This document shows, piece after piece, positions 13,568-22,712 of a stretch of 26,616 bases of DNA. Every line of letters starts with the position of its first letter. Position 1 is the stretch's first letter. Source of the DNA: Bordetella parapertussis (GTDB lineage Bacteria; Pseudomonadota; Gammaproteobacteria; Burkholderiales; Burkholderiaceae_C); NCBI GenBank assembly GCA_945888535.1, contig CAMDAN010000024.1, positions 1 through 26,616 on the forward strand. The letters run 5' to 3'. The translations under genes were made by a program, and so were the position numbers. Below the pieces are notes generated by a model that worked only from the letters and a program-made list of their open reading frames with translations, was not told where the DNA came from and ran no database searches.

Positions 13568-13855
13568 ATTTTTCACTGCGCTTTACCTTTTTTAGGCCTT
13601 TTAAGATACGCCTTACCTTTTCTTAATATGAAATATGATGGCTTTGATTTAATCTCTTACAAGATTTTTTCCGTGTTACTCCTCAATAAGATTTGAATAA
13701 AACATCCTAAGTTATTAATTTATAACAATAAATTAATTAATTTTTCAATAGCCTTGATTCGCTCTTATGTCTTATATAAGACTTAGAATCAACTTGTAGA
13801 CGCCAAGCAAGTCAAGCGACAAGCGTCCCTGTTTTATCAACTCTGGAGTGACACC
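13568..13855. other. AT-rich intergenic region upstream of aceA
   Basis: This 288-bp gap has no gene. It is much richer in A/T than its surroundings, especially 13690-13750, where TTAATT-type runs dominate. It holds a 14-bp palindrome at 13769-13782. The sequence TTACCTTT occurs twice about 30 bp apart (near 13583 and 13613). No clear sigma-70 promoter with both hexamers well spaced could be assigned. It must contain the aceA promoter and leader. Confidence 0.7.
13769..13782. promoter_or_regulatory. 14-bp palindromic operator candidate before aceA
   Basis: GTCTTATATAAGAC is a perfect palindrome 73 bp before the aceA ATG. Its arms fit a dimeric helix-turn-helix regulator site. The regulator is not encoded nearby. 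Control of isocitrate lyase by carbon source is general in bacteria, so a metabolic regulator is the natural guess. Confidence 0.55.
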
Positions 13856-15175
13856 ATGCCTCAATCAATCACCGAACAACTATCCCGCGAGCAGCAAATT
13901 GCCGCCCTTGAAAAAGACTGGGCAACCAACCCACGCTGGAAAGGTATCACCCGCGGGTATTCGGCAGCGGACGTCGTTCGTTTACGTGGGTCCTTTCCCA
14001 TTGAGCACACACTCGCCCGCCGTGGCGCTGAAAAACTGTGGGACTTGGTCAATACCGAGCCCTATGTCAATTGCCTAGGTGCTTTGACAGGCGGACAAGC
14101 GATGCAACAGGTCAAAGCCGGTGTCAAGGCGATCTATTTGTCTGGCTGGCAAGTGGCTGCTGACAACAACTCCTACGCTTCGATGTACCCAGACCAGTCT
14201 TTGTACCCTGTGGACTCCGTACCAACCGTCGTTGAGCGCATCAACAATACCTTCCGCCGCGCCGATGAAATCCAACACTCCAAGGGCATTGACGCAGGTG
14301 ACAAGGGTTATATCGACAACTTCGCGCCTATTGTTGCTGACGCGGAAGCGGGCTTTGGCGGCGTTCTCAATGCCTTTGAATTGATGAAGGCCATGATCAA
14401 AGCCGGTGCGGCTGGTGTGCATTGGGAAGACCAATTGGCTTCCGTTAAAAAATGCGGCCACATGGGCGGCAAAGTCCTTGTTCCTACCGCCGAGGCTTGC
14501 CAAAAACTGATTGCAGCGCGGATGGCGGCTGACGTTTGTGGCGTTCCGACTCTGGTGATCGCGCGTACCGACGCAGAAGCCGCAGATTTGTTAACCAGCG
14601 ACTACGACGAAAACGACAAACCTTTCTTGACCGGTGAGCGTACCGCTGAAGGCTTTTACAAAACCAAAAAAGGTATTGATCAAGCGATTTCTAGGGCTGT
14701 TGCCTACGCTGAATACGCAGACTTGGTGTGGTGTGAAACCGGTACGCCTGATTTGGAATTTGCGAAGAAGTTTGCCGACGCCGTTCACGCTAAGCACCCA
14801 GGAAAAATGTTGGCCTACAACTGCTCACCTTCTTTCAATTGGAAGAAAAACTTGGACGACGCAACCATCGCCAAGTTCCAGCGCGAGCTCGGTGCGATGG
14901 GTTACAAGTACCAGTTCATCACCTTGGCGGGCATTCATTCCATGTGGTACAACATGTTTGACTTGGCGCAGGACTATGTGGCTCGCGGTATGACCGCCTA
15001 CGTAGAGAAGGTTCAAGAGCCTGAGTTTGCAGCGCGTGACCGTGGCTACACTTTTGTGAGTCACCAGCAAGAAGTCGGAACCGGTTACTTTGACGAAGTC
15101 ACGACCGTGATTCAAGGCGGTAAGTCAAGCGTGACTGCGCTGACAGGCTCTACCGAAGAAGAACAGTTCCACTAA
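13856..15175 (+). CDS. aceA: Isocitrate lyase
   Basis: This 439-aa enzyme splits isocitrate into succinate and glyoxylate, the first step of the glyoxylate shunt used for growth on acetate and fatty acids. The active-site signature K-K-C-G-H is intact with catalytic Cys200 (equivalent to E. coli Cys195). The Mg-binding A-D-A-E-A-G-F-G-G stretch and the N-C-S-P-S-F-N-W motif that contacts the substrate are present. GGAG before the ATG supports the start. The length is normal for the shorter proteobacterial class. No malate synthase gene lies nearby. It is preceded by a palindrome in an AT-rich spacer and followed by a strong terminator. Confidence 0.97.
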   Translation: MPQSITEQLSREQQIAALEKDWATNPRWKGITRGYSAADVVRLRGSFPIEHTLARRGAEKLWDLVNTEPYVNCLGALTGGQAMQQVKAGVKAIYLSGWQVAADNNSYASMYPDQSLYPVDSVPTVVERINNTFRRADEIQHSKGIDAGDKGYIDNFAPIVADAEAGFGGVLNAFELMKAMIKAGAAGVHWEDQLASVKKCGHMGGKVLVPTAEACQKLIAARMAADVCGVPTLVIARTDAEAADLLTSDYDENDKPFLTGERTAEGFYKTKKGIDQAISRAVAYAEYADLVWCETGTPDLEFAKKFADAVHAKHPGKMLAYNCSPSFNWKKNLDDATIAKFQRELGAMGYKYQFITLAGIHSMWYNMFDLAQDYVARGMTAYVEKVQEPEFAARDRGYTFVSHQQEVGTGYFDEVTTVIQGGKSSVTALTGSTEEEQFH

Positions 15176-15230
15176 GAGCGAGAACAATGCAAAGGGCAGC
15201 GTAAAATCTGCCTCAGCGTTTTACACCCTA

Positions 15231-15255
15231 AGCGCGGCTCCTGCCGCGCTTTTTT
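15231..15255 (+). terminator. Intrinsic terminator after aceA, directly before thrS
   Basis: AGCGCGGC (15231-15238) and GCCGCGCT (15243-15250) form a perfect, very GC-rich 8-bp stem with a 4-nt loop, followed by six T. It ends the aceA transcript, but its T-tract stops only 11 nt before the thrS start codon. Confidence 0.9.
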
Positions 15256-15266
15256 ACTTTGAGACT

Positions 15267-17180
15267 ATGGTTCAGATCACACTCCCCGATGGATCCTTGC
15301 GCGAATACCCAGGTCCTGTGACCGTTGCAGAGGTCGCGGCCTCAATTGGCGCAGGCTTGGCAAAGGCTGCATTGGCAGGAAAAATCGACGGCAAAGTCGT
15401 TGATACCAGCTATTTGATTTCAACCCACAGCACGCTTTCAATCATTACCGCCAAAGACGCGGACGGACTGGAAGTGATTCGCCACTCCACAGCCCACTTA
15501 TTGGCTTATGCAGTTAAAGAGCTGTTCCCAGACGCTCAGGTCACGATCGGCCCGGTGATTGAACATGGGTTTTTCTACGACTTTTCCTACAAGCGGCCTT
15601 TTACTCCCGATGATTTATTGGTCATCGAGAAAAAGATGGTCGAACTCGCCAACCAAGACGAACCGGTCGTTCGCCGGGTCTTACCTCGTGACGAAGCGGT
15701 TGCGTATTTCAAAGGTTTGGGCGAACACTACAAAGCAGAAATCATTTCCAGCATCCCTAGCAACGAAGATGTGTCTTTGTACCGCGAAGGCAAATTTGAA
15801 GACCTGTGCCGAGGCCCCCACGTTCCCAGCACGGGCAAGTTAAAACACTTTAAATTGATGAAGCTTGCAGGGGCGTATTGGCGCGGCGACCACAACAACG
15901 AAATGCTGCAACGTGTTTACGGGACCGCTTGGGCGACTAAAGACGAGTTGCAGCAACATCTAACGATGATCGAGGAAGCTGAAAAGCGAGACCATCGCAA
16001 GCTCGGCCGCGAACTGGATTTGTTTCATATCGACGAACATGCACCTGGCCTCGTGTTTTGGCATCCCAAAGGTTGGACTTTGTGGCAAGGCGTTGAACAA
16101 TACATGCGCAAGGTCTACCAAGACAACGGGTACTTGGAAGTCAAAGGCCCCCAAATCATTGACAAAACCTTGTGGGAAAAAACGGGGCACTGGGATAAGT
16201 ACCGCGAAAACATGTTCACTACGGAGTCTGAGAAGCGGGACTATGCGCTCAAGCCCATGAACTGCCCGGGGCACATTCTTATTTTTAAGCAAGGGATTAA
16301 AAGCTACCGGGATTTGCCTTTGCGTTACGGCGAATTTGGCCAATGCCACCGCAATGAACCTTCGGGCGGCTTGCACGGGATCATGCGGGTGCGTGGTTTT
16401 ACGCAGGACGATGGTCACATTTTTTGTACTGAAGACCAAATTTTGGACGAATGCGTCAATTACACCGCGTTGCTGCAAAAGGTTTACACCGACTTCGGCT
16501 TCAAGAACATTATTTACAAAGTTGCGACGCGTCCCGCTCAGCGTATTGGTAGCGATGAAAGCTGGGATAAGGCCGAAGCTGCGCTGATCGAAAGTCTCAA
16601 GGCCTCAGGCTGTGCGTTTGAAATTTCTCCTGGCGAGGGGGCTTTTTACGGTCCAAAAATTGAATACACACTCAAGGATGCGATTGGGCGGCAATGGCAA
16701 TGCGGCACGATTCAGGTGGATTTTTCCATGCCTGAACGCTTAGATGCGGAATATGTGGGTGAGGATGGCGCTCGCCATCGCCCGGTGATGTTGCACCGCG
16801 CGATCGTTGGAAGCTTAGAGCGTTTCATCGGAATTTTGATCGAAGAAAGCGCTGGCGCCTTGCCTGCTTGGTTGGCTCCGGTGCAAATTGCGGTGCTCAA
16901 TATCACTGACGCACAGGCCTCATATGCCCGTTCCGTGGCTAAAACGCTGCAAAATCAAGGGTTTAGGGTCGATTTAGACCTCAGAAACGAGAAAATTACG
17001 TATAAAATACGCGAGCATTCAATGCAGAAGCTTCCATATCTGTTAGTCGTTGGTGACAAAGAGATGGAAGCTGGTGCCGTAGCAGTGCGCGCCCGAGGGG
17101 GTAAAGACCTCGGTGTAATGTCTCTCGATGCGTTTGTACAACGCATCAAAGCGGACGTTGCTAATAAATCCCTTGTCTAA
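15267..17180 (+). CDS. thrS: Threonyl-tRNA synthetase
   Basis: This 637-aa class II enzyme charges tRNA-Thr with threonine. Domains run TGS (about 1-60), the editing domain with H-S-T-A-H-L (about 72-77), the catalytic core (about 240-530) and the anticodon-binding domain (about 535-637). The zinc ligands that recognise threonine are Cys333 (in M-N-C-P-G-H), His384 and His510, one number below E. coli in each case. Motif 2 (R-N-E-P-S-G) and motif 3 ([11 protein letters not shown]) are intact. The ATG at 15267 matches the conserved N-terminus M-x-x-I-T-L-P-D-G-S exactly, yet only a short GAG 3 nt upstream could serve as ribosome binding site, and a terminator hairpin ends just before it. It heads the translation cluster. 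Confidence 0.97.
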   Translation: MVQITLPDGSLREYPGPVTVAEVAASIGAGLAKAALAGKIDGKVVDTSYLISTHSTLSIITAKDADGLEVIRHSTAHLLAYAVKELFPDAQVTIGPVIEHGFFYDFSYKRPFTPDDLLVIEKKMVELANQDEPVVRRVLPRDEAVAYFKGLGEHYKAEIISSIPSNEDVSLYREGKFEDLCRGPHVPSTGKLKHFKLMKLAGAYWRGDHNNEMLQRVYGTAWATKDELQQHLTMIEEAEKRDHRKLGRELDLFHIDEHAPGLVFWHPKGWTLWQGVEQYMRKVYQDNGYLEVKGPQIIDKTLWEKTGHWDKYRENMFTTESEKRDYALKPMNCPGHILIFKQGIKSYRDLPLRYGEFGQCHRNEPSGGLHGIMRVRGFTQDDGHIFCTEDQILDECVNYTALLQKVYTDFGFKNIIYKVATRPAQRIGSDESWDKAEAALIESLKASGCAFEISPGEGAFYGPKIEYTLKDAIGRQWQCGTIQVDFSMPERLDAEYVGEDGARHRPVMLHRAIVGSLERFIGILIEESAGALPAWLAPVQIAVLNITDAQASYARSVAKTLQNQGFRVDLDLRNEKITYKIREHSMQKLPYLLVVGDKEMEAGAVAVRARGGKDLGVMSLDAFVQRIKADVANKSLV

Positions 17181-17260
17181 GGTTTTTCCAAAGATGTTGG
17201 TATGTGTTGTGCATTGCGCGGTTTTTAGCCCTTAGGGCAGATATTGTGAAGGATTGAGCC

Positions 17261-17848
17261 ATCGCTACTGAAATTCGTGACCGCCGACAGCGCGAAGAAC
17301 GTAAACACCGCCTTAACCGGGAAATCATGGCCCCGGAAGTCCGCCTCTCAGGCATCGAAAACGAACCTTTAGGGGTTGTGAGCTTGATGGAGGCCCTTCG
17401 ACTGGCGGGTGAGTTAGACGTCGATTTGGTTGAAATTGCTGCAACAGCCACTCCACCGGTATGCCGGTTGATGGATTACGGTAAATTCAAATACCAAGAG
17501 CAAAAAAAGGCTGCGGAAGCGAAGTCAAAGCAGAAGGTGATCGAGGTCAAGGAAATTAAATTCCGTCCTGGTACCGACGATGGAGACTACAACATTAAAG
17601 TGCGCAACATCAAGCGCTTTTTAGATGACGGTGACAAGTGCAAAATTACGCTGCGGTTTCGCGGACGTGAAATCACCCACCAAGAAATCGGATTGGCGCT
17701 GTTGCAGCGTATTCGTGAAGAATTGGCAGATTTGATTTTGGTGGAACAGTTTCCTAAGTTGGAAGGCCGCCAAATGGTCATGATGATTGCACCCGGTAAG
17801 AAAAAGCAGGGTGGTGCGGCTAAGCCAGTGCAAGAAGCAACGGCTTAA
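17261..17848 (+). CDS. infC: Translation initiation factor IF-3, AUC start codon
   Basis: IF-3 binds the 30S subunit, keeps 50S away and rejects wrong start codons. The 195-aa product begins with [14 protein letters not shown] close to the start, then the N-domain (about 20-90), a Lys-rich linker with [10 protein letters not shown], and the C-domain ending [11 protein letters not shown]. An in-frame TGA at 17255 leaves only GCC before the ATC at 17261, and AAGGA lies 7 nt before that ATC. The first ATG, at 17327, would remove 22 conserved residues. The ATC is therefore the start. E. coli infC uses AUU in the same way for self-repression. Confidence 0.94.
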   Translation: MATEIRDRRQREERKHRLNREIMAPEVRLSGIENEPLGVVSLMEALRLAGELDVDLVEIAATATPPVCRLMDYGKFKYQEQKKAAEAKSKQKVIEVKEIKFRPGTDDGDYNIKVRNIKRFLDDGDKCKITLRFRGREITHQEIGLALLQRIREELADLILVEQFPKLEGRQMVMMIAPGKKKQGGAAKPVQEATA

Positions 17849-17883
17849 GTCCTTAGTGATTAGAGAATAGAGATTTAAGAATT

Positions 17884-17907
17884 CGTACTGGTTTGGTCAC
17901 CGGTACG
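17884..17907 (+). promoter_or_regulatory. Hairpin in the infC-rpmI leader, possible L20 control region
   Basis: CGTACTGG (17884-17891) pairs with CCGGTACG (17900-17907), with one G-U pair and an 8-nt loop. It lies in the 198-bp gap between infC and rpmI. In E. coli the matching region binds L20 and represses rpmI-rplT. Two copies of AAGTACTT follow just downstream. No L20 site could be recognised by eye. Confidence 0.35.
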
Positions 17908-18046
17908 GCAGCTTAAGTACTTCAAGTACTTTCGCAGGTGGCACTGGTGTTAATTCGCTGGTGCGCCATTAAAAGTGGCTCGGGGCCAACAAGGCTGGGA
18001 TCGGTTTCCAGACGCCTCACGAGCACAAATGAAAAGGAGCATACAC

Positions 18047-18250
18047 ATGCCCAAAATGAAGACCAAGAGCGCGGCGAAAAAACGCTTTCGCGTCCGTCCT
18101 GGTGGAACCGTTAAACGCGGCCAAGCCTTCAAACGTCACATTCTGACTAAGAAGACCACTAAAAATAAACGCCATTTGCGCGGTTCAACAGCTGTACATG
18201 AGTCCAATATGGGTCACATGGCGCAGATGCTGCCCGGCCGTGGTATTTAA
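18047..18250 (+). CDS. rpmI: 50S ribosomal protein L35
   Basis: This 67-aa, very basic protein is part of the large ribosomal subunit. It has the L35 pattern [13 protein letters not shown] near the start and a basic body with [12 protein letters not shown]. The ATG at 18047 follows AAAAGGAGC with good spacing and fits the known N-terminus; an upstream in-frame start at 17975 would add 24 residues with no family match. It is cotranscribed with rplT, 25 bp downstream. The long structured gap before it suggests control by L20, as in other bacteria. Confidence 0.97.
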   Translation: MPKMKTKSAAKKRFRVRPGGTVKRGQAFKRHILTKKTTKNKRHLRGSTAVHESNMGHMAQMLPGRGI

Positions 18251-18275
18251 TTAACGACGAACAAGGAGTAACACA

Positions 18276-18635
18276 ATGCCTCGCGTCAAACGTGGTGTAA
18301 CGGCTCGCGCCCGCCACAAAAAAGTACTAGCCCTTGCAAAAGGTTTTCGCGGTCGCCGCGGTAATGTTTTCCGTATCGCTAAAGAAGCGGTAATGAAAGC
18401 CGGGCAATATGCCTACCGTGACCGTAGAACGAAAAAACGTGTGTTCCGTCAATTGTGGATTGCGCGTATCAACGCAGCAGCCCGTCAATGCGGTATGACA
18501 TACAGCCAATTTGCGAACGGTTTGAAGAAAGCCCATATCGAGATCGACCGCAAGGTTCTGTCTGATATTGCGGTGCATGACATGGTTGCTTTTGCTGGCA
18601 TCGTGGCACAAGTGAAAGCCAAGCTCGCCGCTTGA
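18276..18635 (+). CDS. rplT: 50S ribosomal protein L20
   Basis: This 119-aa protein is an early assembly protein of the 50S subunit and, in well-studied bacteria, represses its own operon by binding the mRNA leader. The sequence has the long basic N-terminal helix ([15 protein letters not shown]) and the globular C-domain with [11 protein letters not shown]. Its length is normal. AAGGAG lies 8 nt before the ATG. It follows rpmI by 25 bp and is followed by two hairpins, the second a terminator. Confidence 0.98.
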   Translation: MPRVKRGVTARARHKKVLALAKGFRGRRGNVFRIAKEAVMKAGQYAYRDRRTKKRVFRQLWIARINAAARQCGMTYSQFANGLKKAHIEIDRKVLSDIAVHDMVAFAGIVAQVKAKLAA

Positions 18636-18639
18636 TTCA

Positions 18640-18718
18640 CTAGCGTGCGCTCATGAAACCATAGCGCACGAAGTACCAGAGACAAGGGCTAGAGCTTGAA
18701 AGAGCGCTAGCCCTTTTT
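18640..18718 (+). terminator. Terminator between rplT and pheS, with a preceding hairpin
   Basis: AAGGGCTAG (18684-18692) pairs with CTAGCCCTT (18707-18715). Three further pairs form inside past one mismatch, and five T follow. An upstream hairpin pairs 18644-18651 with 18663-18670. CTAGCG at 18640-18645 could instead pair with CGCTAG at 18705-18710, breaking both stems, so the region could act as an attenuator. The terminator is clear; the switch is inference. Confidence 0.8.
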
Positions 18719-18744
18719 CCTTGATCAGAGAGTTCTAAATTGTT

Positions 18745-19818
18745 ATGACCGACTTGAATGACATTGTCGACCAGGCCAAGGCCGCTTTTGCTCAAGCAGC
18801 AACGCCTGCCGATCTTGAGAACGCCAAAGCTTTGTACTTGGGTAAAGCCGGGCGTCTTACCGAGCTCATGAAGGGCATGGCTGCGCTAAGCGTGGATGAA
18901 AAAAAATCCCGTGGCGCCGCGATCAACCTGGCTAAGCAAGCAATCGAGTCAGCGCTCAATGACCGAAGAAAAGCATTGGCTGATGCAGAGTTGCATTTGC
19001 AGCTGCATGCCGAGGCCTTGGATGTCACCTTACCAGGCCGCCAACGCGGTGCCGGCGGTTTGCACCCTGTCACGCTCACCTTAGAACGTATTGAATCCAT
19101 TTTCGGTTCTATGGGCTTTGAGGTCGCCCAAGGGCCTGAGATTGAGACCGATTGGTTTAACTTTACGGCCCTCAATACCCCACAAGACCATCCTGCACGG
19201 TCGATGCACGACACCTTTTATGTCGAAGGCGGCACGGAGAGTGCCCCGCATCTGCTTCGAACGCACACCAGCCCGATGCAGATCCGCTATGCCGTACAGC
19301 ATGTCAAAAAATACCGCCAAGCATCAGGAGTTGATGCTTCAACCCCTTTGTTTTCTGGTGAGATGCCAGAAATTCGCGTGATCGCGCCCGGACGCACTTA
19401 CCGAGTAGACAGCGATGCAACCCACTCTCCGATGTTTCACCAATGCGAAGGACTCTGGGTGGGTGAAAACGTGAGCTTCAAAGATTTGAAGTTTGTTTTC
19501 ACTGATTTTTGCAGAACCTTTTTTGAAAGCGATGATTTGGTTTTGCGCTTTCGCCCCAGTTTTTTCCCGTTCACGGAACCCAGCGCAGAAATTGATATTC
19601 AGTTTCAACAGGGGCCCTTGGCAGGTCGCTGGTTAGAAGTCGCAGGCTCTGGCCAAGTGCATCCCAATGTGATTCGCAACATGGGGCTGGACCCCGAAAA
19701 GTTTATTGGCTTTGCCTTTGGCATGGGACCAGACCGTTTGACGATGTTGCGCTATGACGTGAATGACTTACGGCTATTTTTTGACGGCGATATTCGTTTT
19801 CTCTCGCAATTCCAATAA
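18745..19818 (+). CDS. pheS: Phenylalanyl-tRNA synthetase, alpha subunit
   Basis: This 357-aa subunit carries the catalytic core of the alpha2-beta2 enzyme that charges tRNA-Phe. An N-terminal coiled-coil arm (about 1-95) contacts the tRNA. The class II core follows, with motif 2 around [13 protein letters not shown] and F-H-Q-C-E-G and motif 3 in [11 protein letters not shown]. The length is slightly above E. coli PheS. The ribosome binding site is weak (GAGAG far upstream). pheT begins 6 bp after its stop, so the two subunits are made together. A terminator with a possible competing fold lies before it. Confidence 0.97.
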   Translation: MTDLNDIVDQAKAAFAQAATPADLENAKALYLGKAGRLTELMKGMAALSVDEKKSRGAAINLAKQAIESALNDRRKALADAELHLQLHAEALDVTLPGRQRGAGGLHPVTLTLERIESIFGSMGFEVAQGPEIETDWFNFTALNTPQDHPARSMHDTFYVEGGTESAPHLLRTHTSPMQIRYAVQHVKKYRQASGVDASTPLFSGEMPEIRVIAPGRTYRVDSDATHSPMFHQCEGLWVGENVSFKDLKFVFTDFCRTFFESDDLVLRFRPSFFPFTEPSAEIDIQFQQGPLAGRWLEVAGSGQVHPNVIRNMGLDPEKFIGFAFGMGPDRLTMLRYDVNDLRLFFDGDIRFLSQFQ

Positions 19819-19824
19819 AAGCAT

Positions 19825-22260
19825 ATGCAATTTCCTGAATCTTGGCTGCGGTCTTTTTGTAACCCTGCGCTTACCACGGAGCAGCTGGCCCACACCCTGA
19901 CCATGGCCGGTCTTGAGGTGGAAGAACTCAAACCCGTAGCTCCTGCTTTTAGCAAAATTGTGGTGGGTGAAATCTGCCAAGCGGAGCAACATCCCAATGC
20001 CGATCGTCTTCGTGTGTGTAAGGTGGATGTTGGCTCTGGCACGCTCTTAGACATCGTCTGCGGTGCGCCCAATGCCCGCGTCGGTATTCGCGTTCCGTGT
20101 GCCTTGGTTGGGGCGGAGTTGCCTCCGGGTGAAGACGGAAAACCTTTCACCATCAAGGTCGGACAATTACGCGGCGTAGAAAGCCAAGGCATGCTGTGTT
20201 CGGCCAAAGAACTGCAGTTGGCCGATGACCACGGCGGTTTGCTTGAGCTCGCAGCAGACGCCCCTTTGGGCGAGGATATTCGCAGCTATCTCCATTTAGA
20301 TGACACCTTGTTTACCTTAAAACTCACGCCTAATTTGGCACACTGCTTAAGTGTCTATGGCGTGGCCCGTGAGGTCTCTGCGCTGACTGGCGCACCGCTG
20401 ATCAAACCTGAATTCCCGCCAGTCTCTGTAAACAACGCAGAGGCTGTAAAAGTCACGATCAGCGCCCCTGATTTGTGCGGCCGTTTCTCGGGCCGAATCG
20501 TGCGTAACGTCAATACCCAAGCTAAAACACCGCAATGGATGGTGGACCGCTTGGCGCGTTGCGGCCAACGCAGCATCTCGGCCTTGGTCGATATTTCAAA
20601 CTACGTGATGTTTGAGCTAGGCCGCCCCTCGCATATTTTTGACCTTGACAAAATCCATGGCGATTTAGATGTCCGTTGGGGCAGGGCAGGCGAGCAAATC
20701 AAATTACTCAATGGCAATACCGTTGAAGTTGACGCACAAGTCGGCGTCATTGCTGACGCCGTTCAGGTCGAGTCCTTAGCAGGCATCATGGGTGGGGACG
20801 CAACGTCTGTAAATGACAACACTCAAAATGTCTATGTTGAAGCTGCTTTTTGGTTGCCCAAATCAATCGCTGGCCGTTCACGTCGCTTTAACTTTTCTAC
20901 CGATGCAGGCCATCGGTTTGAACGCGGTGTTGACCCTGCGACCACCGTTGCGCATTTAGAACGCATTACCCAACTCATCATTGATATTTGCGGCACACCC
21001 ACTACCGCCTGCGGTCCTATCTCGGATCAGCAAGCGCAGATGCCCAGTCCTGTTCCTGTAGCGATGCGTGTCAAACGCGCAGAAAAAATCATTGGCATGC
21101 CTTTAAGCCAAGACCAATGTGCGAACGCACTAGCGCGCTTAGGCTTAGAAGTCATTCAAAGCGAAGGCGTATTGACCGTTGTCCCTCCGACGTTTCGTTT
21201 TGATATCCAGATTGAAGAAGACCTGATCGAAGAAGTCGCCCGCATGGTGGGGTATGACAACCTTCCTCATACGCCGCCCCTGGCACCTATTACGGCAAAG
21301 ATTCGTTCGGAGTCGGAGCGAAGTGCATTCACCGTTCGTCGCGCATTGGCCCAAATGGGTTACCAAGAAACGATCAACTTTAGTTTTGTAGAAGAGCGTT
21401 GGGAACACGAGTTAGCGGGCAACCCCCAGCCCATTCAACTGCTCAATCCGATTGCCAGCCAGATGAGTGTGATGCGCTCTTCCCTGATCGGATCTTTGTT
21501 ACAGGTTTTGAAATTCAACCAGGCGCGTAAAGCACCGCGGGTTCGTATTTTTGAAGTGGGACGTGTATTTTTACGCGATGACTCGGTTCACAATTCAGAT
21601 ACGACGGTCCAAGGCGTCAACCAACCCATGCGCATTTCCGGGTTGGCCTGCGGTAGCGTAGATTCTTTGCAATGGGGCCGAAAAGAGCAAGCGGTTGATT
21701 TTTATGATGTCAAAGGGGAAATCGAAACCTTGCTCGCTCCCTTTAAGGCAGAGTTTCTTCCTGCCAGCCATCCTTCTATGCACCCAGGCCGTTGTGCCCA
21801 AGTTGTGCTGCATGGGAAAGCCATTGGTTATGTGGGCGAGCTCCACCCAGAGTGGCGTCAAGCGTATGAAATCAGCCAAACGCCGATTCTCTTTGAGTTG
21901 GATTTGGATGCCGTTTTAGATCGCCCCGTTCCAAGCTTCAAGGCCGTTGCCAAGTTCCAAGCGGTTCAGCGCGATATTGCCGTGGTCGTTGAAGACCATA
22001 TCAGCCACAGCGCTTTAATGAAGGCTATTTGGGAGGCTCCTACCCTTGGAGTGTTGCAAGAAGCGCAGTTGTTTGACGTTTACCGGCCCAAAACTTCTGG
22101 CAAAGAACCGCAGGAAGCGGGTACGACGGACAGAAGTTTGGCTGTGCGATTGACACTCAATCTTTCCGATGCCACACTGACTGAAACTCAAATTGAGTCC
22201 ACAGTGAAAGCTGTTATTGACCACTTGGGTAAAACACTGGGTGCACGCCAGCGCGTGTAA
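19825..22260 (+). CDS. pheT: Phenylalanyl-tRNA synthetase, beta subunit
   Basis: This 811-aa subunit carries tRNA binding and editing. Domains in order are an N-terminal segment, an EMAP-type tRNA-binding domain (about 40-150, with H-P-N-A-D-R-L-R-V-C), the B3/B4 editing domain (about 210-385), B5 (about 405-480), a catalytic-like core (about 485-700) and the C-terminal anticodon-binding ferredoxin-fold domain (about 715-811, starting F-K-A-V-A-K-F-Q-A-V-Q-R-D). The length is near that of E. coli PheT. The ATG lies 6 bp after the pheS stop, so expression is coupled. It is followed by ihfA after 30 bp. Confidence 0.98.
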   Translation: MQFPESWLRSFCNPALTTEQLAHTLTMAGLEVEELKPVAPAFSKIVVGEICQAEQHPNADRLRVCKVDVGSGTLLDIVCGAPNARVGIRVPCALVGAELPPGEDGKPFTIKVGQLRGVESQGMLCSAKELQLADDHGGLLELAADAPLGEDIRSYLHLDDTLFTLKLTPNLAHCLSVYGVAREVSALTGAPLIKPEFPPVSVNNAEAVKVTISAPDLCGRFSGRIVRNVNTQAKTPQWMVDRLARCGQRSISALVDISNYVMFELGRPSHIFDLDKIHGDLDVRWGRAGEQIKLLNGNTVEVDAQVGVIADAVQVESLAGIMGGDATSVNDNTQNVYVEAAFWLPKSIAGRSRRFNFSTDAGHRFERGVDPATTVAHLERITQLIIDICGTPTTACGPISDQQAQMPSPVPVAMRVKRAEKIIGMPLSQDQCANALARLGLEVIQSEGVLTVVPPTFRFDIQIEEDLIEEVARMVGYDNLPHTPPLAPITAKIRSESERSAFTVRRALAQMGYQETINFSFVEERWEHELAGNPQPIQLLNPIASQMSVMRSSLIGSLLQVLKFNQARKAPRVRIFEVGRVFLRDDSVHNSDTTVQGVNQPMRISGLACGSVDSLQWGRKEQAVDFYDVKGEIETLLAPFKAEFLPASHPSMHPGRCAQVVLHGKAIGYVGELHPEWRQAYEISQTPILFELDLDAVLDRPVPSFKAVAKFQAVQRDIAVVVEDHISHSALMKAIWEAPTLGVLQEAQLFDVYRPKTSGKEPQEAGTTDRSLAVRLTLNLSDATLTETQIESTVKAVIDHLGKTLGARQRV

Positions 22261-22290
22261 CACAGCAGAAAGTACGTAGGAGTTCGAGCG

Positions 22291-22614
22291 ATGGAATTTT
22301 CTGTAGATAGCCTGGAAACGGCTGCGATGACCAAGGCCCAGTTGGCGGATCTTTTATTTGAGCAAATCGGACTCAATAAACGAGAATCAAAAGACATGAT
22401 CGATGCATTTTTCGATCTTGTCGCTGAGAATTTGGTTGAGGGCAGCGATGTGAAAATTTCTGGATTTGGGAATTTTCAAATCAGAACCAAGGCCTCCCGC
22501 CCCGGGCGCAACCCCCGAACCGGCGAATCCGTCCCGATTGAAGCACGGCGCGTTGTCACGTTTCACGCCAGCCACAAACTCAAAGAACAGATTCAAGAAG
22601 AAAAAATAAGCTAA
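22291..22614 (+). CDS. ihfA: Integration host factor, alpha subunit
   Basis: This 107-aa DNA-bending protein pairs with IHF-beta and acts in recombination, transcription and nucleoid structure. The HU/IHF signature G-F-G-N-F and the DNA-intercalating arm R-P-G-R-N-P are present, with the alpha-type ending A-R-R-V-V-T-F. TAGGAG lies 8 nt before the ATG at 22291, which gives about ten more N-terminal residues than E. coli; a second ATG at codon 13 would give the short form but lacks a site of its own. It follows pheT by 30 bp, the conserved gene order. IHF also assists many tyrosine recombinases, such as the kind encoded at the left of the window. Confidence 0.96.
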   Translation: MEFSVDSLETAAMTKAQLADLLFEQIGLNKRESKDMIDAFFDLVAENLVEGSDVKISGFGNFQIRTKASRPGRNPRTGESVPIEARRVVTFHASHKLKEQIQEEKIS

Positions 22615-22712
22615 AGAAACGCACTTCTTTTGCAATACTTTCACATAAGTAATTGCGTTACCCCTCGAGTTAGAGTAATCTCTCATCCTTTTCCTGTAGA
22701 GCATTGATTTCA

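Noticed and set aside
13583..13620. Repeated TTACCTTT downstream of potI
   Set aside because: Two copies of an 8-mer in T-rich DNA are likely chance, and no stem forms a convincing terminator.
15960..16478. Antisense open frame of 172 codons over thrS
   Set aside because: It lies fully opposite a conserved synthetase gene with no recognisable domain or translation signal.
18653..18664. Tiny ORF ATG-AAA-CCA-TAG before pheS as a leader peptide
   Set aside because: Three codons without Phe and without a ribosome binding site; it sits in the loop of a hairpin and cannot sense phenylalanine.
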